Shown: positions 8,415-17,102 of the stretch, piece after piece
How the letters are laid out: every line of letters begins with the position of its first letter
How positions within the stretch are numbered: the stretch's first letter is position 1
DNA from: CAYPIE01 sp964410665
Lineage (GTDB): Bacteria; Planctomycetota; Planctomycetia; Gemmatales; Gemmataceae
Reading direction: 5' to 3'
DNA length: 64,000 nucleotides
Assembly: GCA_964410665.1 (NCBI GenBank)
Contig: CAYPIE010000019.1
Location: 1 to 64,000, forward strand
Notes under the pieces: generated by a model
What the model was told of the DNA's origin: nothing
Seen by the model: only the letters and a program-made list of their open reading frames with translations
Databases searched by the model: none
Translations under genes and position numbers: made by a program

Positions 8415-9752
8415 ATGCAGACCGTTCATCTCAACTTCGGGCCTCGATCCTGGTCGGTCGAGGTGGCTCCGGAACGCCGCGTGCGCGTCGATCGGGAGCG
8501 TGAGCCAACGCCAGGGCTGTCAGAGGTCCGCGCGGCACTGCGTGCTGCCTTGGAAGCACCACTTCGTTTTGAGCCGCTTCGCCGCGCGTTGACGCCGGAC
8601 GATCGCATTACAGTGGTGGTGGACACAGGAGTACCGTGTTTACTCGCGTTGCTCAGCGAATTGCTCGAGTACTTACGCGAACAGGCGCATATCGACTTGG
8701 CCAACATCACCCTGCTGACCCTTCCGCAGGCGGGCAACGACTGGTGGCTGGAACTGCCCGAGGACTTGCTCGAGGTCCGGCTGGAGGAGCACAATCTGGA
8801 TGCCGCAGACCAGCATGCCTATCTGGCCAGCACGCAGGCGGGCCGACGCATCTACCTCAATCGCACCCTACTCGATGCCGACCAGGTGATTATTCTTGGA
8901 CGCCGCGGCTTTGACCCGCTGTTCGGCTACTCCGGAGCGGCCAGCGCCATCTTTCCGGCCCTGAGTAATCGCGAAACCTGGCAGCAGATCCAGACCGATC
9001 GCTCGCTGGTGACCGAGGAACCATGGCATTCCCCTCTCCGCAAAGAAGCCGAGGAAGTGCTTTGGCTGGTGGGCTTGCCCTTTCTCATCCAGGTGATTCC
9101 CGGCAACGATGACCAGTTGGTGGGCATCGTTGCCGGGCTGCCGGAAACCAGCCCGGATGGCGAACAGTTGCTCGAGGCATACTGGCAGTGCCAGCTGCCA
9201 CACCGGGCCAAGACCGTCGTCGCGACGATTTCCGAAGATCCTCACCAGATTGGTTTTACCGAACTGGCCCAGGCTGTGGCCAACGCCGCCCATGTCGCCG
9301 AACCCGATGGCCGAGTGATCGTCCTCACCGCGGCAGCTCCTGCGTTCCCCGAATGGACCGCGATCCTGCGCGGGCACTACGATCGCGAAGCGGCCCTTCG
9401 TAGCCTGCGCGAGTTTCTTGTGCAACAGCTTGCCACCGCTGAGCAGCATCAAGCCAACCAGGAAACCCCGGACGAAGAGGATGAAGAGGAACGGTTGCGG
9501 AGCGAGGATGCGGATCAGCCACTGGCAGCCTTGCCAAACTTCTCGATCGCCGACATGCTGGCGGCCTTGCAATGGACCACGACCGCTTTACAGATGCATC
9601 TGTTTCTGCACAGCGGTCTGGCCAATGAGTACGTCGAGGAGCTTTTTGCTACACCTTTGACCAGCGAGGAAGAGCTACAAAACCTGCTCAACGCTGGCGG
9701 GGAGGTCGCATTCCTCTTCGACGCACACAAAATGGCGGTGGCAGTCGGTTAG
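8415..9752 (+). CDS. LarA-like lactate racemase domain protein
   Basis: 445 residues. The N-terminal half resembles the lactate racemase N domain (DUF2088): a beta-rich start (VHLNFGPRSWSVEV), PDDRITVVVDTG, and DPLFGYSGAASAIFPALS, which corresponds to the family's H-x-G-Y-S-G-G-x-K-x-FPG segment with key residues changed. The His and Lys that carry the nickel-pincer cofactor in LarA are not clearly present, so racemase activity is doubtful. The C-terminal third contains a strongly acidic linker (ETPDEEDEEERL) and a helical tail. ATG 8415 has GAGGAA just upstream. No larB/C/E genes nearby. Probably cytoplasmic, function unknown. Confidence 0.7.
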   Translation: MQTVHLNFGPRSWSVEVAPERRVRVDREREPTPGLSEVRAALRAALEAPLRFEPLRRALTPDDRITVVVDTGVPCLLALLSELLEYLREQAHIDLANITLLTLPQAGNDWWLELPEDLLEVRLEEHNLDAADQHAYLASTQAGRRIYLNRTLLDADQVIILGRRGFDPLFGYSGAASAIFPALSNRETWQQIQTDRSLVTEEPWHSPLRKEAEEVLWLVGLPFLIQVIPGNDDQLVGIVAGLPETSPDGEQLLEAYWQCQLPHRAKTVVATISEDPHQIGFTELAQAVANAAHVAEPDGRVIVLTAAAPAFPEWTAILRGHYDREAALRSLREFLVQQLATAEQHQANQETPDEEDEEERLRSEDADQPLAALPNFSIADMLAALQWTTTALQMHLFLHSGLANEYVEELFATPLTSEEELQNLLNAGGEVAFLFDAHKMAVAVG

Positions 9753-9772
9753 CGACGCCAACGCCGTCATCA

Positions 9773-10642
9773 TCAAAGTCTGTTGTAGGGCAAGTCAAAC
9801 AATAGCTTGGCCTGGCCGACATCCCCCGTTTGAAAACCCATTTTAAACCAGCGCATCCGTTGCTCGGAAGTGCCGTGGGTGAACGCATCGGGCACCACGG
9901 TGCCTTGAGATTTCTTCTGCAGCCGATCGTCGCCAATCTGGAAGGCAGCATTCAGTGCCTCTTCGAGGTCGCCCGGCTCCAGGAACTGATACTTTTTCTG
10001 TCCATGATGTGCCCAGACCCCAGCCAAATAGTCGGCCTGAAGTTCGAGCCGTACCGACATCCGGTTGGCCTCGGTCTTCGATCCGCTCTGCCGGGCGTCT
10101 TCGACACGGCTCGAATAACCCAACAGCCGCTGCACATGGTGCCCGACCTCGTGGGCAACCACATATGCCTGGGCGAAGTCACCCGGCGCGCCCAGCTGCC
10201 GTTCCATGTCCTTATAAAAGGATAGGTCAATATAGACCTTGGCATCGGCAGGACAGTAGAACGGACCGACAGCAGAGCCAGCAAAGCCACAGGCCGAACG
10301 CACACCACCAGAGAACAGCACCAGGGTTGGCTTGCGATATTGCTTCCCCGTGCGATTGAACAAGTCGGTCCATACCCGCTCGGTATCGCCAAAGATAACC
10401 TCGGTAAAATCCGCCAGCCGCTGTTCGGCCGGATCGACTTGCGCTGGGGCTTGGGGACCTGGTTGCTGGGGTCCCGCGCCTGGCCCGGCCTGGTTAAGCA
10501 GTTGCAAAGGGTTGATGCCTAGGACTAGGGCGAGGATCACGATCAGGATCAGCCCACCACCACCGAGGGTAATCCCAGGTTTGGTCCGCTGTCCTCGGCG
10601 ATCTTCGACATTTTTACTTTTGGGACGATCTTCCCATTTCAT
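9773..10642 (-). CDS. ypfJ: YpfJ-type neutral zinc metallopeptidase
   Basis: 289 residues. Short cytoplasmic N-terminus rich in charged residues (KWEDRPKSKNVEDRRG), one membrane segment at about 27-45, a Pro/Gly/Gln linker to residue 70, then the peptidase domain. HEVGH at 164-168 is the HExxH zinc site, preceded by the FYCPADAKVYIDLSFY segment typical of the family. The family is anchored in the inner membrane with the catalytic part outside; substrates are unknown. ATG 10642 starts MKWEDRP, the conserved beginning. Ends 21 bp from the convergent LarA-like gene. Confidence 0.92.
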   Translation of the reverse strand: MKWEDRPKSKNVEDRRGQRTKPGITLGGGGLILIVILALVLGINPLQLLNQAGPGAGPQQPGPQAPAQVDPAEQRLADFTEVIFGDTERVWTDLFNRTGKQYRKPTLVLFSGGVRSACGFAGSAVGPFYCPADAKVYIDLSFYKDMERQLGAPGDFAQAYVVAHEVGHHVQRLLGYSSRVEDARQSGSKTEANRMSVRLELQADYLAGVWAHHGQKKYQFLEPGDLEEALNAAFQIGDDRLQKKSQGTVVPDAFTHGTSEQRMRWFKMGFQTGDVGQAKLLFDLPYNRL

Positions 10643-10715
10643 TGCCAGTTTCCTCAGCCAAGATGCATAAGAATTGTCGATATCCTACCGAACAGCAGGC
10701 GTCGCGTCATCGGGC

Positions 10716-11372
10716 CTAAGCCACTCGTTCGGCCATCTGGCGGACCGCTTCTGCCGGACCACCTTGGTGGTGAAAGATCGAGCTCCCGGCCACCAGCACA
10801 TTGGCCCCCGCCTGGACGGATACGGCAGCAGAGTCCAGGTCGATGCCCCCATCGACCTCCAGCTCACAACGCGCCTGTTGCTGCTGAATCAAAGCCCGCA
10901 GCTCGCGGACCCGCTCGGGACTCTCGGGAAGATACTCCTGACCGCCAAAGCCAGGGAAAACGGTCATGCACAGGGCCAGATCGATCTCGCCCAGATAAGG
11001 CGTCAGGACCCGGACCGGCGTATCTGGGTTGATGGCCAACCCCACCCGTTTCCCGTGCGCCTTGATTTCGCGCAGGAGGGTCAAGGGGTCGGGCAAGACC
11101 TCATGATGCACAATCAACGTATCCGCCCCGGCGTCGTAGAAGCCACTGAGAAACCGAGCTGGATCCTCGACCATGAGATGCACCTCGAGCGGCAACTTGG
11201 TCACGGGCCGCAGCGATCGAACGATGACGGCACCCATACTCAGATTGGGCACAAAGTGGCCGTCCATGACGTCAACATGAATGCGGTTGGCGCCGGCCTG
11301 TTCGGTCTGAGTGACCTGCTCACCAAGCCGGGCAAAATCGGCCGCTAAAATCGAGGGTGCAATCGCGATCAT
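10716..11372 (-). CDS. rpe: ribulose-phosphate 3-epimerase
   Basis: 218 residues, normal for Rpe, which interconverts ribulose 5-phosphate and xylulose 5-phosphate in the pentose phosphate pathway. TIM-barrel landmarks: MIAIAPSILAADFARL start, metal ligands in RIHVDVMDGHFVPNLS (His32, Asp34), LEVHLMVEDP, VFPGFGGQ, catalytic Asp in LEVDGGID, and the phosphate-binding GANVLVAGSSIF end. The open frame continues upstream to 11717, but ATG 11372 is the correct start because the protein family begins with this peptide. It is transcribed away from the receiver-like gene at 11479. Confidence 0.95.
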   Translation of the reverse strand: MIAIAPSILAADFARLGEQVTQTEQAGANRIHVDVMDGHFVPNLSMGAVIVRSLRPVTKLPLEVHLMVEDPARFLSGFYDAGADTLIVHHEVLPDPLTLLREIKAHGKRVGLAINPDTPVRVLTPYLGEIDLALCMTVFPGFGGQEYLPESPERVRELRALIQQQQARCELEVDGGIDLDSAAVSVQAGANVLVAGSSIFHHQGGPAEAVRQMAERVA

Positions 11373-11478
11373 CTGGCCACTCCCTTGCAGATACCGTCCC
11401 GGAAGCTTTGCAATCGGTCGCCGCGCGGCGACAATATCCAGAGCTGGGCCTTTGCCGAGCCAAACAAGGAGCTGTCTG

Positions 11479-11853
11479 ATGCACTCTGCCATCCAGGCCG
11501 TCGTCCTGAGTGACGACCTGTTATTTACCAGCCAGATCACCGGCCATGCCCGCGCGCTGGACGTGTCTATCATATCGGTCAAAGACGTGGCGGGCATCCT
11601 CCGCCTAGCCGAGACGACGAGCCTACGCTGCGCCATCATCGACCTGAGCCATCCCGGCCTGGATATCGCCGGCCTGGTCGCCGCACTCAAGGCCCGCCCG
11701 GAGCCGGTGCAGGTCATCGCCTACGGATCCCACGTCGATGTGGACACGCTGAAACGTGCCCGCGCCGCCGGCTGCGACCGGGTGATGCCGCGCAGTCAGT
11801 TCGTGGAGGAGTTGCCCCGGACACTGGGCGAGTGGGTGAGAGCTGGGGAATGA
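11479..11853 (+). CDS. degenerate response-regulator receiver-like protein
   Basis: 124 residues, the size of a stand-alone CheY-like receiver. Secondary-structure rhythm fits: VVLSDDLLF at the acidic pocket, AIIDLSHPGLDIAGLV with a candidate phospho-acceptor Asp, VIAYGSH where Thr/Ser is expected, and AGCDRVMPRSQFVEEL, where the conserved Lys is replaced by Arg. The switch residues are therefore changed and phosphorylation is uncertain. An AAGGAG lies 8 nt before ATG 11479, so the longer frame from 11311 is not needed. No kinase gene beside it. Confidence 0.7.
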   Translation: MHSAIQAVVLSDDLLFTSQITGHARALDVSIISVKDVAGILRLAETTSLRCAIIDLSHPGLDIAGLVAALKARPEPVQVIAYGSHVDVDTLKRARAAGCDRVMPRSQFVEELPRTLGEWVRAGE

Positions 11854-11879
11854 TGGAGGAGGCTCATCTGTATACAACC

Positions 11880-11911
11880 AATTTAAAAATATGAATATTT
11901 ATATTTAAATT
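11880..11911. other. AT-rich palindromic segment between convergent genes
   Basis: About 30 bp of nearly pure A/T (AATTTAAAAATAT ... ATATTTAAATT, arms pairing with small mismatches) in otherwise GC-rich DNA, exactly between the stops of the receiver-like gene and the methyltransferase. A terminator or a remnant of foreign DNA are both possible. Confidence 0.5.
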
Positions 11912-11922
11912 CTGCGATACCA

Positions 11923-12672
11923 TTACTCCCGAACACACGCGATCAATATCGCTGGCGGATATTCCATGATATCCGCCCAGTAGGCGGAATCATCCTCGCC
12001 TTGCGGGTTCGGGGCTAGCTCCGGCAAGTGCACCTGGAACTCACCGAACCCAGCTTCGCGAAACGCTTCCTCGTACGCGGATACCGGAAGGTAGTAGTTC
12101 TCGATCTCCAGCGTGGCATCCTCGAGGTAAAAGGTCCAATCGATCGGAGCTCCCTCCGCAACTTGGTCGGCGAGGGTGATGGCGAAGCCGTACTTCCGGT
12201 AGTCGGGCAGCGGCTTAAACGAGTACAGGTCTGGGTTGCCGGTGAAGGTGACGAAGCGTCCGCCGGGACGGACCCAGCTGGCCAGCCCTCGGCACGTCTG
12301 AGCCAGTTCGGCCCGGTCGCGGGCGTACACGATCAGCCAGGCGGAGACGGCCAGGTCGAAATCCTGTTGCGCTACCACAGTCCGGGCGTCCTCAACGCGG
12401 TAATCGATGTCAAGCGGGTGGGCCGCCTCTTGAGCACGGGCCAGATCGATCATCTTTTCCGAGATGTCGAAGCCGACCACCCGGGCCGCGCCGGCCCGGC
12501 GAAGCTTGCGGGTAAAGTGGCCTTCGCCGCAAGCGACGTCGACGACCGACTTGCCGTGGAGGTCGCCGATAAGCCTCATGAGTGAGTGCTCTTCGATGCG
12601 TATGCGCCAGGATTGTTGTTTGGACTTCTGGTAGTGCTGGGGGACTTCCCCCCGGTTATAGTCGGTGGGCAT
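11923..12672 (-). CDS. class I SAM-dependent methyltransferase
   Basis: 249 residues from ATG 12672 (MPTDYNRGEVPQHYQKSKQQ). SAM-binding motif I is VVDVACGEGHFTRKL, motif II acidic end VVGFDISEKMID, followed by YRVEDARTV and FDLAVSAWLIVYA; SWVRPGGRFVTF is the post-motif loop. The C-terminal part (WTFYLEDATLEIENYYLP, then YEEAFREAGFGEFQVH) is common in small-molecule methyltransferases. AAGGAG and a second AAGG precede the ATG. The longer frame to 12744 adds a low-complexity start. Substrate unknown; soluble. Confidence 0.88.
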   Translation of the reverse strand: MPTDYNRGEVPQHYQKSKQQSWRIRIEEHSLMRLIGDLHGKSVVDVACGEGHFTRKLRRAGAARVVGFDISEKMIDLARAQEAAHPLDIDYRVEDARTVVAQQDFDLAVSAWLIVYARDRAELAQTCRGLASWVRPGGRFVTFTGNPDLYSFKPLPDYRKYGFAITLADQVAEGAPIDWTFYLEDATLEIENYYLPVSAYEEAFREAGFGEFQVHLPELAPNPQGEDDSAYWADIMEYPPAILIACVRE

Positions 12673-12840
12673 GAACCTTATCTCCTTCCGCCGAGTCGAT
12701 TTTCCCTGGGTGAACGACAGATTAGCACGGTTCTCCGAACGCAACCATCACCAGCGGCAGCGCTTTCGCCCCTTAGACCTTTCCGTAAGATGACGCCACC
12801 ACTGGTACGCGTACGTCTTAAGCGGAGAGGAGTGAGACCC

Positions 12841-13863
12841 ATGGTGAGGATCGGCATTGTCGGCATTGGCTTCATGGGCATGATTCACTACTTGGCCGCC
12901 CGCGCGCTGAGCGATGCCCGCGTAACGGCCATTTGTAGTCGCGATCCCAAGAAGCGGGCGGGCGACTGGCGGGGCATCCGTGGCAACTTTGGACCGGTGG
13001 GTGAGCAGATGGACCTGGGCGATATTCACCGACATGATGCCCTAGAGAAGCTCCTCGCCGACCCCGAGGTTGATCTGGTCGATATTTGCGTGCCCAACGA
13101 GCAGCACCCGGCCACCGTCATTGCCGCGCTCGAGGCGGGCAAGCATGTGCTCGTCGAGAAGGCGATCGCTCTGGAGCCCGAGCAGGCCGATGCCATGCTC
13201 GCTGCGGCCGAGAAGGCGGGAAAGTTGCTGATGGTCGCACATGTGTTGCCGTTTGTCCCCGAGTTTCACTTTGCTCTGGAGACCGCCCGCAGCGGTCAGT
13301 ACGGCAAGCTGCAAGCAGGACAATTCAAGCGGGTCACCGCCCGGCCGGACTGGTCGGCAGCCATGGCCGATGCCCACACCACCGGCGGTCCAGCGATCGA
13401 CCTACACATCCACGACACGCACTTCATCGGGCTCCTCTGTGGGGTTCCTAAGGCGGTGTTCGCGACCGGCGTGATCGAGCAGAACATTGTTCGCCATCTC
13501 ACCACGCAGTATCTTTATGCGGATGGTCCGAGCATCACCTGTGTCAGCGGCGACCTATGCCAGAAGGGTCGCGAGTTTGTCCACGGATACGAGCTCTACT
13601 TCGAGAAAGCGACCCTTCTGTTCGAAGCCGGTACCCAGCCGCTGACGATGCTGACTGCTGATGGTCAGCAGCACACGCCCGATCTCCCGGGCGGTGATGA
13701 GGCAACCGCCCCGTTCACCGCTGAGTTACAAGTCGCGACCGAAGGGGTACGCAGCGGCAAGATGCCCGAGTGGCTCAGCGGCAAGTTGGCCCGCGATGCC
13801 CTGGTCATGTGCCATCAAGAGTGTGCCTCGGTGCGGACCGGCCAAGCCGTGACTCTTGGTTGA
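12841..13863 (+). CDS. Gfo/Idh/MocA-family oxidoreductase
   Basis: 340 residues. The N-terminal Rossmann fold is clear: MVRIGIVGIGFMGMIHYLAA (GxGxxG), then ICSRDPKKR. The family signature DLVDICVPNEQHP and AALEAGKHVLVEKAIAL supplies the catalytic EK-x Lys. The C-terminal domain has GPAIDLHIHDTHFIGLLCG with conserved Asp/His. Such enzymes oxidise or reduce sugars and related compounds with NAD(P). ATG 12841 follows a GGAGAGGAG-like site; the frame open from 12586 is not needed. The next gene follows after 28 nt on the same strand. Confidence 0.9.
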   Translation: MVRIGIVGIGFMGMIHYLAARALSDARVTAICSRDPKKRAGDWRGIRGNFGPVGEQMDLGDIHRHDALEKLLADPEVDLVDICVPNEQHPATVIAALEAGKHVLVEKAIALEPEQADAMLAAAEKAGKLLMVAHVLPFVPEFHFALETARSGQYGKLQAGQFKRVTARPDWSAAMADAHTTGGPAIDLHIHDTHFIGLLCGVPKAVFATGVIEQNIVRHLTTQYLYADGPSITCVSGDLCQKGREFVHGYELYFEKATLLFEAGTQPLTMLTADGQQHTPDLPGGDEATAPFTAELQVATEGVRSGKMPEWLSGKLARDALVMCHQECASVRTGQAVTLG

Positions 13864-13891
13864 TCTTCGAGACACCTTCAAGGAAGTCTGC

Positions 13892-14461
13892 ATGTGGCAA
13901 TGGCTGGTCCGTGACTGGCGGTGGCCGGCCGCGGCGTTGTTCACCGCGCCGTTTCTTCTGGCGATTCTGCCCATCTTCGCCAACCTGGTCGGGACCGCCT
14001 TCACGCTCATCTACGTGCAACTGCCGATCTATCTACTGCACCAAGCCGAGGAGCACATCGGCGATCGCTTTCGCCATTACGTCAACCAGCGGATCGGTAA
14101 CGGGTTGGAGTTGTTGACGCCGAGAGCCACCTTCTGGATCAACTGCCTGGGCGTGTGGGTGATTGGGCTGCTGGCGCTCTATCTCGGCTGGTGGATCAGG
14201 CCCGGGGCCGGGGTAGTGGCAGGCTACTTGACGCTAATTAACGGTATTATCCATGTTATTACTACGATTCAGCGGCGCGAATACAACCCTGGCCTGGTGA
14301 CATCGCTGCTGTTGTTTTTGCCGCTGGGGGGTTGGTGTGTGCTGGCAGTGGCCGCGAACTGGCTGGACCATCTAATCGGTATTACCGCCATTGTGGGACT
14401 GCATGGATTGATCGTCGTGCATGTGCTCCGCCGCCGAACAGCCTTGCTGAAAAGAATATGA
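13892..14461 (+). CDS. HXXEE-domain membrane protein
   Basis: 189 residues, mostly hydrophobic, with about five membrane segments. The HQAEEHIGDRFRHYVN stretch (H-x-x-E-E) and the later LINGIIHVITTI and NPGLVTSLLLFLP segments fit the HXXEE family, integral membrane proteins of unknown function. AAGGAAG lies just upstream of ATG 13892 (MWQWLVRDW). It follows the oxidoreductase closely and may be in the same transcript. Confidence 0.8.
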   Translation: MWQWLVRDWRWPAAALFTAPFLLAILPIFANLVGTAFTLIYVQLPIYLLHQAEEHIGDRFRHYVNQRIGNGLELLTPRATFWINCLGVWVIGLLALYLGWWIRPGAGVVAGYLTLINGIIHVITTIQRREYNPGLVTSLLLFLPLGGWCVLAVAANWLDHLIGITAIVGLHGLIVVHVLRRRTALLKRI

Positions 14462-14529
14462 GTCGCCTTTGGGAAGGGATCGAGCCTAGAATAGTTTTAC
14501 GTGCTTGGACATCCCCCTGAGCCGCGGCA

Positions 14530-15390
14530 ATGGAGTATGCGATGCACTGCTGGCAACTCGGTCTGGTACTGCTGACCCAACAAGGGTGGATACAAGCGCA
14601 AGTGGTAACGGCTAGGGATGAGCCTCGCGAAGTCCATTATCCATGTCGGGCTCGAGGGATCCCCGCAACCCTACTGCAATCGGACGTTCGAGTCGTTGTC
14701 GCTAAAACACTAGAATGTTGGACATGGGCGCCCGCCAAGCAACAAGATCCCGCAACCGCTCTGCTGTTCTTCCCTGGGGGGGGTGTGGATCCGGTCGCAT
14801 ATGCTCCCCTGGCCCGGGCGGTGGTTGCATACGGGTATGCGCCGTATCTGGTCAAGTCGACAGGTCCCATCTTCTCGCTCGAACGTCAACGCCGGGATGG
14901 GATCAAGCTCGGCAAGACCATCCTGCAAGCCAAAGCCAATGTGCAGCACTGGCTCGCCGGTGGACATTCCATGGGGGCGACACTCGCTGCGAAGATGGTC
15001 TATGAGGAGCCTCAGCGATTCAAGGCGCTGATCCTGCTCGGCACCACCCACCCTCGAGACTTTGACCTCTCGAACTTTCCTGGAGAAGTGACCAAGGTCT
15101 ATGCCAGCAATGATCGCGTCGCCCGCCAGGCGAAGAGCGAGGCCAACAAGCACCTGCTGCCAGCAACGACCAACTGGATCTGCATCGAGAGGGGTAACCA
15201 CGCCCAATTCGGCTCCTTCGGTCAACAATTTGGCGATGGTAAACCCAGCATCACCCGAGACCAACAACCGCAACAAACCCAGGATGCGATCATCGACATG
15301 CTTGCCCGCGTGGCCAAACCTTACAAGGACGATGAAGCCAACTCCTACCGAGAATCCTCATGCTCATCGAAACCACAAATCTACAATTGA
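14530..15390 (+). CDS. alpha/beta hydrolase
   Basis: 286 residues. LLFFPGGGVDPVAYAPLARAV is the oxyanion loop, GGHSMGATLAAKM the nucleophile elbow with Ser, and IERGNHAQFGSFGQQ the catalytic His region; this arrangement fits the small Abhydrolase_5 type. The first ~25 residues (MHCWQLGLVLLTQQGWIQAQ) could be a weak signal peptide. The 3' end overlaps the next gene by 31 nt in another frame, so the last ~10 residues are dictated by the overlap. Substrate unknown. Confidence 0.8.
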   Translation: MEYAMHCWQLGLVLLTQQGWIQAQVVTARDEPREVHYPCRARGIPATLLQSDVRVVVAKTLECWTWAPAKQQDPATALLFFPGGGVDPVAYAPLARAVVAYGYAPYLVKSTGPIFSLERQRRDGIKLGKTILQAKANVQHWLAGGHSMGATLAAKMVYEEPQRFKALILLGTTHPRDFDLSNFPGEVTKVYASNDRVARQAKSEANKHLLPATTNWICIERGNHAQFGSFGQQFGDGKPSITRDQQPQQTQDAIIDMLARVAKPYKDDEANSYRESSCSSKPQIYN

Positions 15391-15896
15391 TACCCTATGC
15401 TCCCGAGCATTTACTCGCCCTGATCGACAGTGAGGAGAGTTTTTACGCCGCGTTTGGGATTCTGGCTGCCGAAGGCCTGCGCGGCTTTCTGTTCGACGCC
15501 GAGGTCTCGCCTACCTGGCTCGCCCAATTGCGGGCGGCGGCACCGGGCACCAACCCCTGGCAGTGGGGCTTTGCTATCGTGCATCAGACAAGTGGTTCGG
15601 TGATCGGGATGATTGGCTTCAAGGGCCCACCCGATGATCAGGGTATGGTGGAGATCGCCTACGGCATCGTACCCACCTTCCAAGGACAAGGCTATGCCAC
15701 CGAAGCCAACTTGGCGGTGATCGACTTCGCCTGTAAGGACCCAAGCGTTCAGCTGATCTGGGCCCACACCGCACCCACAGCCAATACTTCCACCCGCGTG
15801 CTGGAGAAATGTGGGTTCGAATTCATGGGCGAGGTTACCGACCCCGAAGATGGCCTGGTCTGGCGCTGGCAGCTGAAAAAAGCAAACCGATTATAA
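15360..15896 (+). CDS. GNAT-family N-acetyltransferase
   Basis: 178 residues, RimJ/RimL-like type. ATTNLQL-type start (IETTNLQLIPYAPEHLLAL), VIGMIGFKGPP, VEIAYGIVPTFQGQGYATEA with the acetyl-CoA pyrophosphate loop (Q-G-Q-G-Y-A), and NTSTRVLEKCGFEF near the end. It transfers acetyl from acetyl-CoA to an amine; acceptor unknown. It overlaps the hydrolase by 31 nt and is probably coupled to it. Confidence 0.9.
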   Translation: MLIETTNLQLIPYAPEHLLALIDSEESFYAAFGILAAEGLRGFLFDAEVSPTWLAQLRAAAPGTNPWQWGFAIVHQTSGSVIGMIGFKGPPDDQGMVEIAYGIVPTFQGQGYATEANLAVIDFACKDPSVQLIWAHTAPTANTSTRVLEKCGFEFMGEVTDPEDGLVWRWQLKKANRL

Positions 15897-15958
15897 GCCG
15901 CTCAGCCTTTCGGATCATGCCCCCACCTTCCCTTCGACTCCGAGAAGGATGCAACCCA

Positions 15959-16315
15959 ATGTCCACCTATCTGCTCACCGTGGCTGCAAGCGAACTCGAC
16001 GAGCATGGCTTGCGCCTTATTCCCGGGATCCGCCCGAGTGAAACCCAGGACCGTCCGGCCATCCAGCAGATGGGTTCGGGGGCGCCGTTGGAGCTGCGCC
16101 GCCCCGACGGGAGCCGCATGCCAACCGTGCTGGTCCGCTACGGCATCTCGGTGTTTCAGGGCGATGACGGCAAGTTTTATATCCCCGACGACCCGAGTGA
16201 TCCAGAAATCCAGCTGACCATTCCGGGAAGCCTCAGTGAAGCGGAGGTCCCGCCGGGCACGGAGGTCTGGCTGTTAAGCCAAGAAGCCGCAAAAGCGAGT
16301 TCTCAAGTGGAGTGA
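15959..16315 (+). CDS. hypothetical protein, beta-rich
   Basis: 118 residues starting MSTYLLTVAASELDEHGLRL. Many short beta segments (APLELRRPDGSRMPTVLVRY, EIQLTIPG, GTEVWLL), no signal peptide, no Cys. The composition suggests a compact cytoplasmic beta-barrel-like domain. GAGAAGGA precedes ATG 15959. It lies 3 nt before the next GNAT gene on the same strand, so both are probably one operon with the genes from 14530. I recognise no family. Confidence 0.65.
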   Translation: MSTYLLTVAASELDEHGLRLIPGIRPSETQDRPAIQQMGSGAPLELRRPDGSRMPTVLVRYGISVFQGDDGKFYIPDDPSDPEIQLTIPGSLSEAEVPPGTEVWLLSQEAAKASSQVE

Positions 16316-16318
16316 ACC

Positions 16319-16831
16319 ATGGAAGTTCGCCCGGCACGCCCTGAGGATCTCCCTACCTATCAGCACTACGCCCGGCAAGCCCAGGCGTGGTTGAAGAAAC
16401 AGGGGCTCGCTCAGTATATCCCAGCAGCCCACGATCTATATGCCACGGCGTTTGCCGCCCGTATCGAAGCGGGGACGCTTTTCGCGGCGTGGGTTGCGGG
16501 GGTGCCTTTGGCGTTTTTCTTCCTCGATGCAAAATCCTCTCCCTGGTGGCCACCCGATGGGGTAGCTGCTCTGTATTTCGGTGGCATGGTGGTGGCGCCT
16601 AAGGCGCAAGGCCAAGGGATCGGCACCATGATCATCCAGTGGTGTGCTAGCGAAGCCAGCCGCCGCGGCTGTACAGCACTGAGGCTTGATTGTCACGCCG
16701 GCAATCCATGGCTCGGTCGCTACTACGAACGCCACAGCTTTCGCTTGCGCGGGCATGTCGAACAACAGCCGGGCTACACGGGCTGTCTGTATGAGTTAGC
16801 GCTGGCGTCTGAGGAGAAGGGGCCGTCGTGA
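16319..16831 (+). CDS. GNAT-family N-acetyltransferase
   Basis: 170 residues. MEVRPARPEDLPTYQHYARQ is a typical GNAT opening; YFGGMVVAPKAQGQGIGTMI carries the acetyl-CoA loop (Q-G-Q-G-I-G), and LDCHAGNPWLGRYYERHSF the C-terminal motif. It is a different subtype from the GNAT at 15360, being closer to general GNAT than RimJ/RimL. Acceptor unknown. Confidence 0.88.
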   Translation: MEVRPARPEDLPTYQHYARQAQAWLKKQGLAQYIPAAHDLYATAFAARIEAGTLFAAWVAGVPLAFFFLDAKSSPWWPPDGVAALYFGGMVVAPKAQGQGIGTMIIQWCASEASRRGCTALRLDCHAGNPWLGRYYERHSFRLRGHVEQQPGYTGCLYELALASEEKGPS

Positions 16832-17102
16832 GACGACTGAAGACCCGCAGCCCTCTCGCTCTGTTCGACGTCCTGAGCAGTACGCTTCTTACCTGGAATC
16901 TGGTTGCTCCGACGCTGTCCGGGTTCCCCTCACCTTGCCGAACCTTCGCCTCAAACCACACAGCTCGCCCGCTACCCGGACCAGAGAACCTGGCTAGACT
17001 AGCTTGGGTACGTACGGTACGAGTCACCTGCCCTTGCTTCGCAGACCCGTCAGACCCGCTGAGGCAAGTGAACCGGGTTTTGCACTCGGGGAGGCAATTG
17101 CC

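Noticed and set aside
8868..9572. 234-codon minus-strand frame opposite the LarA-like gene
   Set aside because: Shadow of the real gene in GC-rich DNA; no start site and no motif.
10674..11348. 224-codon plus-strand frame opposite rpe
   Set aside because: Lies antisense to the clearly real rpe gene; its translation is low-complexity and shows no domain.
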